This document shows positions 1 through 8,241 of a stretch of DNA of 62,898 nucleotides, one piece after another; the first letter of the stretch is position 1, and each line of letters opens with the position of its first letter. The notes under the pieces were generated by a model that was not told the origin of the DNA, did not search any database, and saw nothing but the letters and a program-made list of their open reading frames with translations. This DNA comes from an uncultured Campylobacter sp. (GTDB lineage: Bacteria > Campylobacterota > Campylobacteria > Campylobacterales > Campylobacteraceae), in the NCBI RefSeq assembly GCF_938002845.1, contig NZ_CALKZP010000053.1, positions 1 through 62,898 on the forward strand, written 5' to 3'. A program made the translations under genes and the position numbers.

Positions 1-441
<441 letters not shown>

Positions 442-447
442 AACCTT

Positions 448-521
448 CTTTAGCGCAAAGCAAAGCTTTGCTAAGAAGCCTCTGCTTGCAGCTGCGAGTG
501 CAACGAAGCAGAGCGCTAAAG
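448..521 (-). other. Structured 16S leader (nested stem-loop next to the mature 5' end)
   Basis: A 9-bp perfect stem (448-456 with 513-521, CTTTAGCGC/GCGCTAAAG) encloses two further helices: the 12-nt palindrome GCAAAGCTTTGC at 460-471, and TCTGCTT (481-487) with AAGCAGA (506-512). Together they form a three-way junction a few nucleotides upstream of the mature 16S 5' end. Leaders of rRNA precursors commonly fold like this and serve as processing or folding elements. The helices are seen in the sequence; the processing role is inferred. Confidence 0.5.
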
Positions 522-878
522 ACTAAGATTGCTTACGCAATCCAAATTAGCGTTTAGCTAAATCAAATTTAATTGATTTAGAATTTATATGAAGTTTTAA
601 TCAAAAAACTTTAATTTTATTAATTAGTTTTATCTCTTATCTACTTTCCAAGGAAAGCCTGATAAAAGATTGGCTCAATCGATCACTTGTTTAGATTTCA
701 AAGATTGACTAATTAGTTTAACAGTGTTAAATTAAAAAACATAATTTAAGAGTTAGTTTCAAAAACTCTCAAAAATTAGAGAATTGTTTATTTAACTCAA
801 AATTAAAACTTACGATATTAAAAGAAAAGGCTTTATTAACGTGAAAGTTAAAGGTGGTTTCTCAATTCGTGAGCTGGA

Positions 879-911
879 ATTATACAAGCAATATACTTAA
901 AAGAAGCTGAA
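879..911 (-). promoter_or_regulatory. Candidate rrn promoter
   Basis: On the minus strand a perfect TATAAT (884 to 879) is preceded by TTG (extended -10 like) and a T/A-rich run with no clear -35 hexamer. This matches the usual sigma-70 promoter style of Campylobacter, where the -10 is strong and the -35 poorly conserved. It faces the 16S gene about 440 nt away, leaving a long leader. Other AT-rich segments between 560 and 880 could hold additional promoters. Confidence 0.4.
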
Positions 912-953
912 GAAATGAACCAAAATTGTATAATTTTTAAATTTATGGACGAT

Positions 954-1619
954 TTAAAAAGTAACCTGCAAAAAGCCAGTTTCTGGTGTTATGGTTATAG
1001 TTGCGGTTCTTCGCGCCGTAGTCAAAACTATTTGACAGTTTTGTCCATTGTAAACCAACCTATTATAACCCCTAGTTGCACCACCGCCATTAGGAGTACT
1101 TACACTTCTCATAGGTCTTCCAAATTCATCAAAAGATAAAGTCTGCAAGCCGGCCTGTCCACATACACCGCGAAATTGAATATTAGTTATTCCAAAATTT
1201 GTCGTCAAATTATATTTATTGCTAACATTTGCGCAATCAGCATTCGTGATACCAGCCCATCCTGAACTCATAAATCTATTCGGATCCAATGGATCTCTCG
1301 CAACTTCGTTTGCCGAATTTAAATTACCCGTTGTAGCTCCATCATCATGATATACGCTATATCTCCATTCGTTTGCACCTCCGCAAAATGCAGCCTGAGT
1401 AAAAGTTATACTCCATCTCTTTCTAAACCAGTTGGCATCAGTAGGGTCAAATTTACTATCCTGCATCGCTAGGTGCTGAGTATAGCGGATATGCGACATC
1501 ACTTGATCGGCGGCTTCGGCGATATGATCATCGTTTATTCTCGGTAGCGCAGCGGCGGCTATTATTCCTATTACCACGATCACAACGACAAGCTCTAGCA
1601 TAGTAAAAGCTTTTTTCAT
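954..1619 (-). CDS. Type II/IV prepilin-like protein (pseudopilin, GspH/FimT type)
   Basis: A 221-residue protein with a short basic leader (MKKA) followed by FTMLELVVVIVVIGIIAAAAL, the class III prepilin signature with Phe+1 and Glu+5. The residue before the cleavage site is Ala rather than the usual Gly. Four cysteines lie in the C-terminal domain and could form two disulfides. I chose the ATG at 1619 over the TTG one codon upstream because GAGGAT lies ahead of it. It follows the GT-C gene by about 12 bp on the same strand. In Campylobacter, pseudopilins belong to the transformation (Cts) machinery, so a role in DNA uptake or a T2SS-like fibre is plausible. The exact family member is not identified. 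Confidence 0.8.
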   Translation of the reverse strand: MKKAFTMLELVVVIVVIGIIAAAALPRINDDHIAEAADQVMSHIRYTQHLAMQDSKFDPTDANWFRKRWSITFTQAAFCGGANEWRYSVYHDDGATTGNLNSANEVARDPLDPNRFMSSGWAGITNADCANVSNKYNLTTNFGITNIQFRGVCGQAGLQTLSFDEFGRPMRSVSTPNGGGATRGYNRLVYNGQNCQIVLTTARRTATITITPETGFLQVTF

Positions 1620-1631
1620 CAAATTTATCCT

Positions 1632-2831
1632 CTAATCATCTTTTATAATCTTAAAATTTGCGATTTTTACGCCGAATTTATAGACCGCTATATTACCATA
1701 ATTATCTTTCTGGTCCAAAATTGCTAGCTGCAAATTTGCGTCCGGTCGCGTATCTATGCCGTAAAATTTAAGTCTCAAGGCTAGCTTTTTATCGTCCGTG
1801 AAAATTTTTTCTACGCCCTCATTTTTTAGCTCTTTTGCAAGCTCTTTTGCTACGTGATATCTGTAAACAAAATGCTTGGTCGGATCTTTTAGCACGCCGT
1901 AAAGCGTTTCGTTAAAAAGCACAAACAAAAATCCCGCAAGCAAAGAAACCACGGCAAATGAAGCTAAAATTTTATACCCGCGTCTAAACATCGGCAATCT
2001 CACGCGGTACGAGCTAAAAAATACCCGAACCAAAATCGGCACCGAAATAACGCAAAAAGGTAAGTAGTTTTCGAGCTCAAGCCGCTGTCTGATCGACAAA
2101 AACAAGCAAAACAAAAATGCAGTTATGGAAACGAACCAGAGCAAATTTTTGGTCTCTTTTATCCAAATTCTATACATAGCATAGACGAAATAGACGAAAA
2201 CAAAAGGCGAAAACGCGGCTGCAAAAATACTCACGGTGTCAAGCAGATGGCCTCTTGGTTTACCGCCCGAGTTAAATCCGTAAAGATAAAAACAAAGCGC
2301 TAAAAGTAGCGCCGCCACCCACGCCATCTTAGCGTCGCGCCTATAAACGCCGAATGCAAAAATAGCCGAAAAATAAACCAAAAATGCGCCGCTAATAAAA
2401 GGCAATACGCACAAAAGCGCGTAAAAAGCGAGCATTTTGCGTAGTTGATAGAGATAAATGCTCAAAAGCGAGAGCGCGATTATGATGCCGGCATCGTTTA
2501 CCAAGATCGCCGACGCCATCGTCGCAGGAAGCAGTATAAACACGACCGCGCTTACTACTCGGTCAAATTTGCGTTTTAAAATTTGCTTTGATACCTTGTA
2601 GAGTAGCGCGACACTAAAAATGTGGCAAATAACAAAAGGAAGGCGCAAAGCATAGTCGTTTTGCCCGAAAATCTCAACCGAAGCTCTAGCCAAAACGGCT
2701 GAAATTTTAGGCGAGTTATAAAACGCATCCGCCTCGTAGTAGCTAATGCTAAGCGTGCTAATCGCGTACGACAAAAAGCAAAAATCGATAAGGCAGATGA
2801 TAAAAAGTAAAAACGTTTCCGAGCGCAACAT
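1632..2831 (-). CDS. Polytopic membrane protein, GT-C/GT39-like glycosyltransferase
   Basis: A 399-residue protein with about ten hydrophobic segments and a hydrophilic C-terminal tail of about 90 residues. The first extracytoplasmic loop carries an acidic YYEADAF motif followed by a region resembling the N-terminal part of PMT/ArnT-like (GT39) enzymes, which transfer sugars from polyprenyl-phosphate donors in the periplasm. Overall conservation to known members is weak and the acceptor is unknown. It sits between a phosphoribosyltransferase and a prepilin with gaps of about 10-15 bp, suggesting one transcript. Glycosylation of the downstream prepilin is an attractive but unsupported idea. 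Confidence 0.6.
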   Translation of the reverse strand: MLRSETFLLFIICLIDFCFLSYAISTLSISYYEADAFYNSPKISAVLARASVEIFGQNDYALRLPFVICHIFSVALLYKVSKQILKRKFDRVVSAVVFILLPATMASAILVNDAGIIIALSLLSIYLYQLRKMLAFYALLCVLPFISGAFLVYFSAIFAFGVYRRDAKMAWVAALLLALCFYLYGFNSGGKPRGHLLDTVSIFAAAFSPFVFVYFVYAMYRIWIKETKNLLWFVSITAFLFCLFLSIRQRLELENYLPFCVISVPILVRVFFSSYRVRLPMFRRGYKILASFAVVSLLAGFLFVLFNETLYGVLKDPTKHFVYRYHVAKELAKELKNEGVEKIFTDDKKLALRLKFYGIDTRPDANLQLAILDQKDNYGNIAVYKFGVKIANFKIIKDD

Positions 2832-2846
2832 GGCTAAAATTTGGGC

Positions 2847-3287
2847 TTAAATTTGCTCTTCCCAGAAAAACTCTATCCACTCATGCGCCTCTCTTACCGT
2901 AAAATCAGGCAACAAAAGAGCTTTGCGTTTATAAAAGATAGTCGCGATCTTTAGCTCGATATGCGGGAAGCGCTTTAAAAGCTCTTGCTTGATAGCTATC
3001 ATGCTCTCGCCCGTATCGATCATATCGTCCACTATCAAAATTTTATTAAATTTAGATAAGTCAGGGATGTTAAATACATCGATAGTGTCGAGCTTTTGAG
3101 TCTCTTCGTAGTGGATTGAGTTTAGCGTAAAAAGATTGCGGTTATTTAGCAAGCTCGCCAAAAAATGCCCCAAAGTAAGCCCGCCGCGGGCGATTGCCAA
3201 AATCACCTCGGGCTCGAAATTTGCTTTGATATCTCGCACCATTACTTTTACGTCTTTGTGAAATTCCTCAAACGGATACTTCAGCAT
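2847..3287 (-). CDS. Purine-type phosphoribosyltransferase
   Basis: A 146-residue type I phosphoribosyltransferase. The PRPP-binding loop is ILIVDDMIDTGESM (about residues 83-96), and the C-terminal tail contains WIEFFWEE, as in xanthine-guanine PRTases. Such enzymes convert a free purine base and PRPP to the nucleotide in the cytoplasm. A strong AAGGAGAG site precedes the ATG. The gene lies 9 bp downstream of a purine permease, as in C. jejuni (Cj1369/Cj1370 from memory), so uptake followed by trapping as the nucleotide is the likely logic. Whether guanine, xanthine or hypoxanthine is preferred cannot be told. Confidence 0.85.
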   Translation of the reverse strand: MLKYPFEEFHKDVKVMVRDIKANFEPEVILAIARGGLTLGHFLASLLNNRNLFTLNSIHYEETQKLDTIDVFNIPDLSKFNKILIVDDMIDTGESMIAIKQELLKRFPHIELKIATIFYKRKALLLPDFTVREAHEWIEFFWEEQI

Positions 3288-3296
3288 ATTCTCTCC

Positions 3297-4589
3297 TTAA
3301 TGCACTAAAAATACTATGAAACTAATGAGCGCAAGCACTATAACGCCGATATTTACATACTCCCACTCGCGCCTCATGATACGAACCAGCAGATACGCCA
3401 TAAATCCAAACGAAAGTCCCGTCGTGATTGAGTATGTAAGCGGCATCAAAATAACTATCAAAAACGTCGAGATAGCGATGGCCGGATCTTTAAAATTTAT
3501 ATTTCCAAGCTCGCTAAACATCAGCACGCCCACCATCACCAGTATCGGATATATCGCGTTTGAAGGGATAGCTTTAAAAAGCGGCAGCATAAAAATCGTA
3601 AGCACGAAAAATAGTCCGCAAAATACCGCCGTTAGTCCCGTCTTGCCGCCCTCTTCTACGCCGCTAGCGCTCTCGGCAAACGACGTCGTCGTACTAACGC
3701 CTACTAATGAGCCGGCTACCGTAGCTACCGCGTCGGCTTCGAGGGTTTTTTCTAGTTTTTCGACGCCTTTTTGATTGCTCTCGTCAAAGATTCCCGCTCT
3801 ATTTCCCACGCCAGCTAGCGTGCCGATAGAGTCGAAAAGATCGGTCACGAAAAAGGTAACGATCACCGGTAGCAGCGCAAAAGATAACGCGCCCATGATG
3901 TCAAGCTCTAAAAATATCGGCGATATCGAAGCCGGTAGCGAGATAAACTCCTTCGGATACGGCGCGATACCAAAAATCCAAGCGACCACCGAGGTCGTAA
4001 ATACCGCGATGATGAATGCGCCCTTAACCTTCCACGCCCAAAAAAGTATAACAAAAAATAGTCCCACAAAGCCCAAAATAACGTTTGGATCTTTTAAATT
4101 TCCAAGTCCAACCAGCACGGCGTCATTATTTACGACTACGCCCATCTGCTGAAGTCCGACAAAGGCGATAAACGCACCAATGCCAGCGCTTATCGAGCGT
4201 CTGACGTCATCGGGGATGGACTTTAGGACCCAGATTCTAAAATTCGTAAAAGATAGCACGACGAAAATTATACCCGAGATGAAAACCACGCCCAGAGCCG
4301 TCTGCCACGGTATCTGCATACCAAGCACGAGGCCAAATGTAAAATACGCGTTTAGCCCCATTCCCACGCTCATAGCCACAGGCGTGTTCGCCCATATGCC
4401 GTTTAGCACGGTAGCGATTACCGTTATAAGCGCCGTAGCCGTGATGAGCGCATCCATCGGCATGCCGGTTTTGCTCATGATTATCGCGTTTACCGGCACA
4501 ATATACATCATCGTTAAAAAGGTCGTGAGTCCCGCGCTAAACTCGGTTTTTACGCTAGTGCCGTTTTGCTTGAGTTTAAAAAAATCCAA
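3297..4589 (-). CDS. Purine permease of the AzgA/PbuG (NCS2-related) family
   Basis: A 430-residue protein with about 12 membrane segments. The N-terminal half has GLTTFLTMMYIVPVNAIIM, followed by the Gly-rich SVGMGLNAYF, and the second half has STTTSFAESASGVEEGGKTG; both regions are typical of the AzgA/PbuG adenine-guanine-hypoxanthine proton symporters. It lies between mqnE (10 bp) and a purine phosphoribosyltransferase (9 bp) on the same strand, supporting purine-base import coupled to salvage. The substrate within the purines is not resolved. Confidence 0.88.
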   Translation of the reverse strand: MDFFKLKQNGTSVKTEFSAGLTTFLTMMYIVPVNAIIMSKTGMPMDALITATALITVIATVLNGIWANTPVAMSVGMGLNAYFTFGLVLGMQIPWQTALGVVFISGIIFVVLSFTNFRIWVLKSIPDDVRRSISAGIGAFIAFVGLQQMGVVVNNDAVLVGLGNLKDPNVILGFVGLFFVILFWAWKVKGAFIIAVFTTSVVAWIFGIAPYPKEFISLPASISPIFLELDIMGALSFALLPVIVTFFVTDLFDSIGTLAGVGNRAGIFDESNQKGVEKLEKTLEADAVATVAGSLVGVSTTTSFAESASGVEEGGKTGLTAVFCGLFFVLTIFMLPLFKAIPSNAIYPILVMVGVLMFSELGNINFKDPAIAISTFLIVILMPLTYSITTGLSFGFMAYLLVRIMRREWEYVNIGVIVLALISFIVFLVH

Positions 4590-4599
4590 CTTCGCCCCC

Positions 4600-5670
4600 T
4601 TAGTTATCGTAAATTTTTAGTTCGTTATACAAGCTATCTCGCTCGACGGGGATAAAACCCGACGTCTGAATGAGATCGGTAAAATTTCTAAGACTCATAC
4701 CGCTTGCCGATTTCGCACCGGCCGCGCTTTGGATGCTCTCTTTTTCTATCGTGCCGTCTAGATCGTCGGCGCCGAATTCCTGCGCGACCATGGCTAAATT
4801 TATCGTCGAGGTCGCCCAGTATGCCTTGATGTGCGCTACGTTATCGAGCACAAGGCGCGATATCGCAAATGTCTTTAAAATTTCGGCCGAGCCGGGATAG
4901 TTTTCCACTTTTAGATAGTTATTGTCGCGCTGATAAACAAGCGGGATAAAGGCGTTAAATCCGCCCGTCTTGTCCTGTAAACCTCGAATCCGCAGCATAT
5001 GATCGATGCGGTTTTGTCTGCTTTCTACGTGGCCAAACAGCATCGTAGCATTACTTTCTCTGCCTTTTTCGTGCCAAAGGTGGTGGATTTTGAGCCAGTT
5101 TTCCGAGCTCACCTTGCCTTTGCAGATTTTACGCCTAACCTCTTCGTCAAAGATCTCCGCTCCGCCGCCAGGCATGCTATCCACGCCGTATTCGAGCATT
5201 TTATCCACGACTTCTTCGTAGCTAAGTCCGTGTTTTCGCGAGAGGAAATCAACCTCCGCCGCAGTTAGAGCTTTGACGTGGATTTGCGGATATTTTTCCT
5301 TGATTTTTTTAAAAATTTCCAAATACCACTGCCACGACGTCTCAGGGTTGTGCGCCGAGACGATATGTATCTCTTTTGCGCCGCCGGCAACGCTTTTTTC
5401 GACGATTTTTAGTATTTCATCGTGGCTCATCGTATATGGGTTTGGATTTTTGCGGTTTGCGGAAAATGCGCAAAATTTACACACGTCCGCGCAGATATTG
5501 GTCGGGTTTATGTGGCGATTTACGTTAAAAAATACCTTTTTGCCGTGCAGTTTTCGCCGTTTGGCGTTTGCAAATTTACCCAGCGTAAAAAGGTCTAGGT
5601 CGTACAAGCCTGCGCATTCGTCCGCGTCCAGACGCTCGCCACTTTGGAGTTTGTCTATTAAATTTGTCAA
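4600..5670 (-). CDS. mqnE: Aminofutalosine synthase (radical SAM)
   Basis: A 356-residue radical SAM protein with the cluster motif CADVCKFC (about residues 60-67) and the MqnE-type continuation AFSANRKNPNPYTM. MqnE joins 3-[(1-carboxyvinyl)oxy]benzoate to SAM-derived adenosine, giving aminofutalosine in the futalosine route to menaquinone. Length and flanking genes agree with C. jejuni Cj1368 (from memory). The start is TTG at 5670 with CGGAA about 9 nt upstream. It heads a run of five closely spaced minus-strand genes and is divergent from the GlnD-like gene; the 112-bp gap presumably holds both promoters. Confidence 0.9.
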   Translation of the reverse strand: MTNLIDKLQSGERLDADECAGLYDLDLFTLGKFANAKRRKLHGKKVFFNVNRHINPTNICADVCKFCAFSANRKNPNPYTMSHDEILKIVEKSVAGGAKEIHIVSAHNPETSWQWYLEIFKKIKEKYPQIHVKALTAAEVDFLSRKHGLSYEEVVDKMLEYGVDSMPGGGAEIFDEEVRRKICKGKVSSENWLKIHHLWHEKGRESNATMLFGHVESRQNRIDHMLRIRGLQDKTGGFNAFIPLVYQRDNNYLKVENYPGSAEILKTFAISRLVLDNVAHIKAYWATSTINLAMVAQEFGADDLDGTIEKESIQSAAGAKSASGMSLRNFTDLIQTSGFIPVERDSLYNELKIYDN

Positions 5671-5782
5671 ATTTTATTCCGAAAATAGATATTAAACGGC
5701 GATTATATGTTAAAAAAGCTTTGTTTTTGCAAAATTTTAGTATCATCGGATAAAATTTACACAAAAAGACGGCGGTAAAAAA

Positions 5783-8239
5783 GTGGCTTTAAAAGGAAAT
5801 TTAAGCGGCGTTTTGGGCGGCGCAAATTTGGCCTCGCAGCTAAAAAAGCTTCAGGGCAAGGGCTTTGCAAATTTCATCGCAAAGCAAAGCGACGAGCTGA
5901 TAAAAGCTCTGTGCACGCGGGTTTTGGACGAGATTTTTGCAGACTTTAACCCAGATGTAGATTTTATACCATTTTGCGTCATTGCTACCGAAAAATACGC
6001 AGACAGCCTCATCTCTACAAGCTCGGTTTTAGAGATTTTAATCGTCTTTAAAGAAAACGCGGGCTTTAACGTCAAATTTATCCTAAAAAAGCTAGTTGCC
6101 GCGCTGGAGGGCTCAAATTTAAAGCTAAATATTAAAATTTGCGAGCTGGACGAGATTTTCGAATCGCACAAAAACGATCACAAAGCAAAGGCCGCGTTTA
6201 GCCGCATCCGCTATATCTGCGGCTCGCGTACGCTCTACAAGGCCGCGCGCTCGGAGATTTATAAAACGCGCGAGTTTAACGCGCAAGAAAATCTCAAATT
6301 TTACGCCAAAAATCTAGGCGCTTTTAACGATATCCCAAACATAAAGCAAGAGCCCGATCTTAAAAACGATCTAGGCGGTACGAACGACATATACTATCTA
6401 AACTGCGCTCTAAACGGCTTTGAAAACGAGATCAGCATGCGCTCGCAGGCTCTAAAATTTATCGACGAAAAGGAGCTTAGCGCGCTAAATTTGGCGACTG
6501 ATTTTATCCTCTGCGTAAAATCGGCGCAAAATTTAACCCTAGGCTCGGACGTTTTTGCTCCCGCAAAGCTAAACGAGATCACCGCACTCATGCAAACCAA
6601 GTCCAAAAAAACGCAAGAAAATAGCAGCGTCATCTCGCAAAAGCTCTTTTCCTGCATGCACTCGGTCGCCGTTTTTTCGCGCTACCTGGTTTCTAGCTTT
6701 TATAGGAGTAAATTTACAAGCGGGGCTAAATTTAGCCAGCTGCGAACTGCGCGGCTAAAAAACGGATTTTATAGGTTTGAAAATACGATTTATGTCCCGC
6801 TACACGTCCGCGCTAGGCCGCTAAATGCAGTGCTAAAACAGCTTTTGGCTCTCGGCGATGCGGAGTATAAATTTGACGTCGGAACGATCTTTTACCTAAA
6901 ACGCGCGCAAATCAGCAAAGAGGACGCCGAGGATTCGCTCGCGCTTTTTAGAAAAATTTTGATGCGAAACCACGCTTACTGCATCATCAAAGCGCTTTTG
7001 GACGCGGAGATTTTGCCCGTTTTGGTTAAGCCGCTCGAGCACGCCGTAAATTTGGCCGAATTTGACGGCTATCATAAATTTAGCGTCGGCGAGCACTGCG
7101 TTTTAAGCGTCAAATTTGCCGAAAATATCAAAGATAAATTCGTAAAATCGCTCTACGACGAGCTTTGTGTCGAGGGGCGCACGCTGCTAAAGCTAGCATT
7201 GCTCCTGCATGACGCGGGCAAGGGGCTAGGCGGCGATCACTCGGTCGTGGGCTCAAATATCTTTCGCGCCTACGCCGCAAAGCTAAATTTGAGCGCAAAG
7301 GCCGTAAATATCGGCGTTACGCTCGTGCGCTACCACACGCTGATGAACGACGTGGCAAACCGCGAGGACATCTACGATCAGCGCACGATTTTTAGCTTTA
7401 TCTCAAAACTAGGCGATCCGCAAACACTAAAACTTTCCTATATCGTCGCTTACTGCGTGATAAACGCGACTGACGAAAAGCTCTATACGCCCTATCTGGC
7501 GCGACTTTTGCGCGAGCTTTACGGCATTTGTTTGCAAAGCTTTGAGGATGAAAATCTGCTTGATGAGGCTTCAAGGCGCGTAAAAAAGGAGCTTAGCATC
7601 AGGCGAAACGCTAAATTTGCGGCTTTAAGCGAAAATTTGAAAGAAAAAATTTTCGCCATCCGCTCAAATTTGCTCTTTGCCAAATACCAACCAGCAGATA
7701 TCATCGCTATCGCCTGGGCCGCGCAAAGTGCGGATAAACTAAGCGTGCAAGTACAAAATCACCAAAGCTTAAGCATCGAAATTTACGCGCAAAACTATCC
7801 GAATTTAGCCGTTTTGCTCTCGGCTCTGGCGCATCTTGATCTTGGATTTATGGAGATTTTCGAGCTGTTTGATGGTAAATTTTACGTCAAGCTCGAGTTT
7901 AACAAAAACGTAAAATCAAGCGAGCTAGAAACCCTAAAAAACCTCATCGAGATCTCACTAAAAAGTGGCGCCTCAGCGCAGATAAATCGCCCGATAATAC
8001 TAAAAGGCGAGCTAAATTTCGACGCGAACCACTCGCAAGAGTACGCAAAGCTGGGCATAAACGCGAAAGATCAGCGCGGACTGATGGCTTACGTATTGGG
8101 AGTTTTTAAGGAATTTGATGTAAAAATAGCCAACGCTAGAATCCAAACCGTAAAAAACAGGACGCGAAATTTGCTACTTATCGAAAAGCGCGAGGGCGTG
8201 GATTTGGGCGAAATTTTAAAATTATTAGAAAGCGAGTAA
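5783..8239 (+). CDS. GlnD-like HD/ACT protein with a degenerate nucleotidyltransferase motif
   Basis: An 818-residue protein with GlnD-like architecture. An N-terminal NTase-like region is followed by the glutamine-synthetase adenylyltransferase-like helices, an HD domain (LLLHDAGKGLGGDHS, His476/Asp477) and a C-terminal ACT-like segment from about residue 755 (DQRGLMAYVLGVFKEF). GlnD uridylylates PII through its NTase domain and deuridylylates it through HD. Here the NTase signature GGYGRGEL...SDxDLL aligns to TEKYADSL...SSVLEIL (about residues 69-86), so the Gly-Gly and both catalytic aspartates are missing, whereas HD is intact. Start is GTG at 5783. The equivalent C. jejuni gene (Cj1367c) also lies between mqnE and glmS. 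Confidence 0.8.
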   Translation: MALKGNLSGVLGGANLASQLKKLQGKGFANFIAKQSDELIKALCTRVLDEIFADFNPDVDFIPFCVIATEKYADSLISTSSVLEILIVFKENAGFNVKFILKKLVAALEGSNLKLNIKICELDEIFESHKNDHKAKAAFSRIRYICGSRTLYKAARSEIYKTREFNAQENLKFYAKNLGAFNDIPNIKQEPDLKNDLGGTNDIYYLNCALNGFENEISMRSQALKFIDEKELSALNLATDFILCVKSAQNLTLGSDVFAPAKLNEITALMQTKSKKTQENSSVISQKLFSCMHSVAVFSRYLVSSFYRSKFTSGAKFSQLRTARLKNGFYRFENTIYVPLHVRARPLNAVLKQLLALGDAEYKFDVGTIFYLKRAQISKEDAEDSLALFRKILMRNHAYCIIKALLDAEILPVLVKPLEHAVNLAEFDGYHKFSVGEHCVLSVKFAENIKDKFVKSLYDELCVEGRTLLKLALLLHDAGKGLGGDHSVVGSNIFRAYAAKLNLSAKAVNIGVTLVRYHTLMNDVANREDIYDQRTIFSFISKLGDPQTLKLSYIVAYCVINATDEKLYTPYLARLLRELYGICLQSFEDENLLDEASRRVKKELSIRRNAKFAALSENLKEKIFAIRSNLLFAKYQPADIIAIAWAAQSADKLSVQVQNHQSLSIEIYAQNYPNLAVLLSALAHLDLGFMEIFELFDGKFYVKLEFNKNVKSSELETLKNLIEISLKSGASAQINRPIILKGELNFDANHSQEYAKLGINAKDQRGLMAYVLGVFKEFDVKIANARIQTVKNRTRNLLLIEKREGVDLGEILKLLESE

Positions 8240-8241
8240 AC

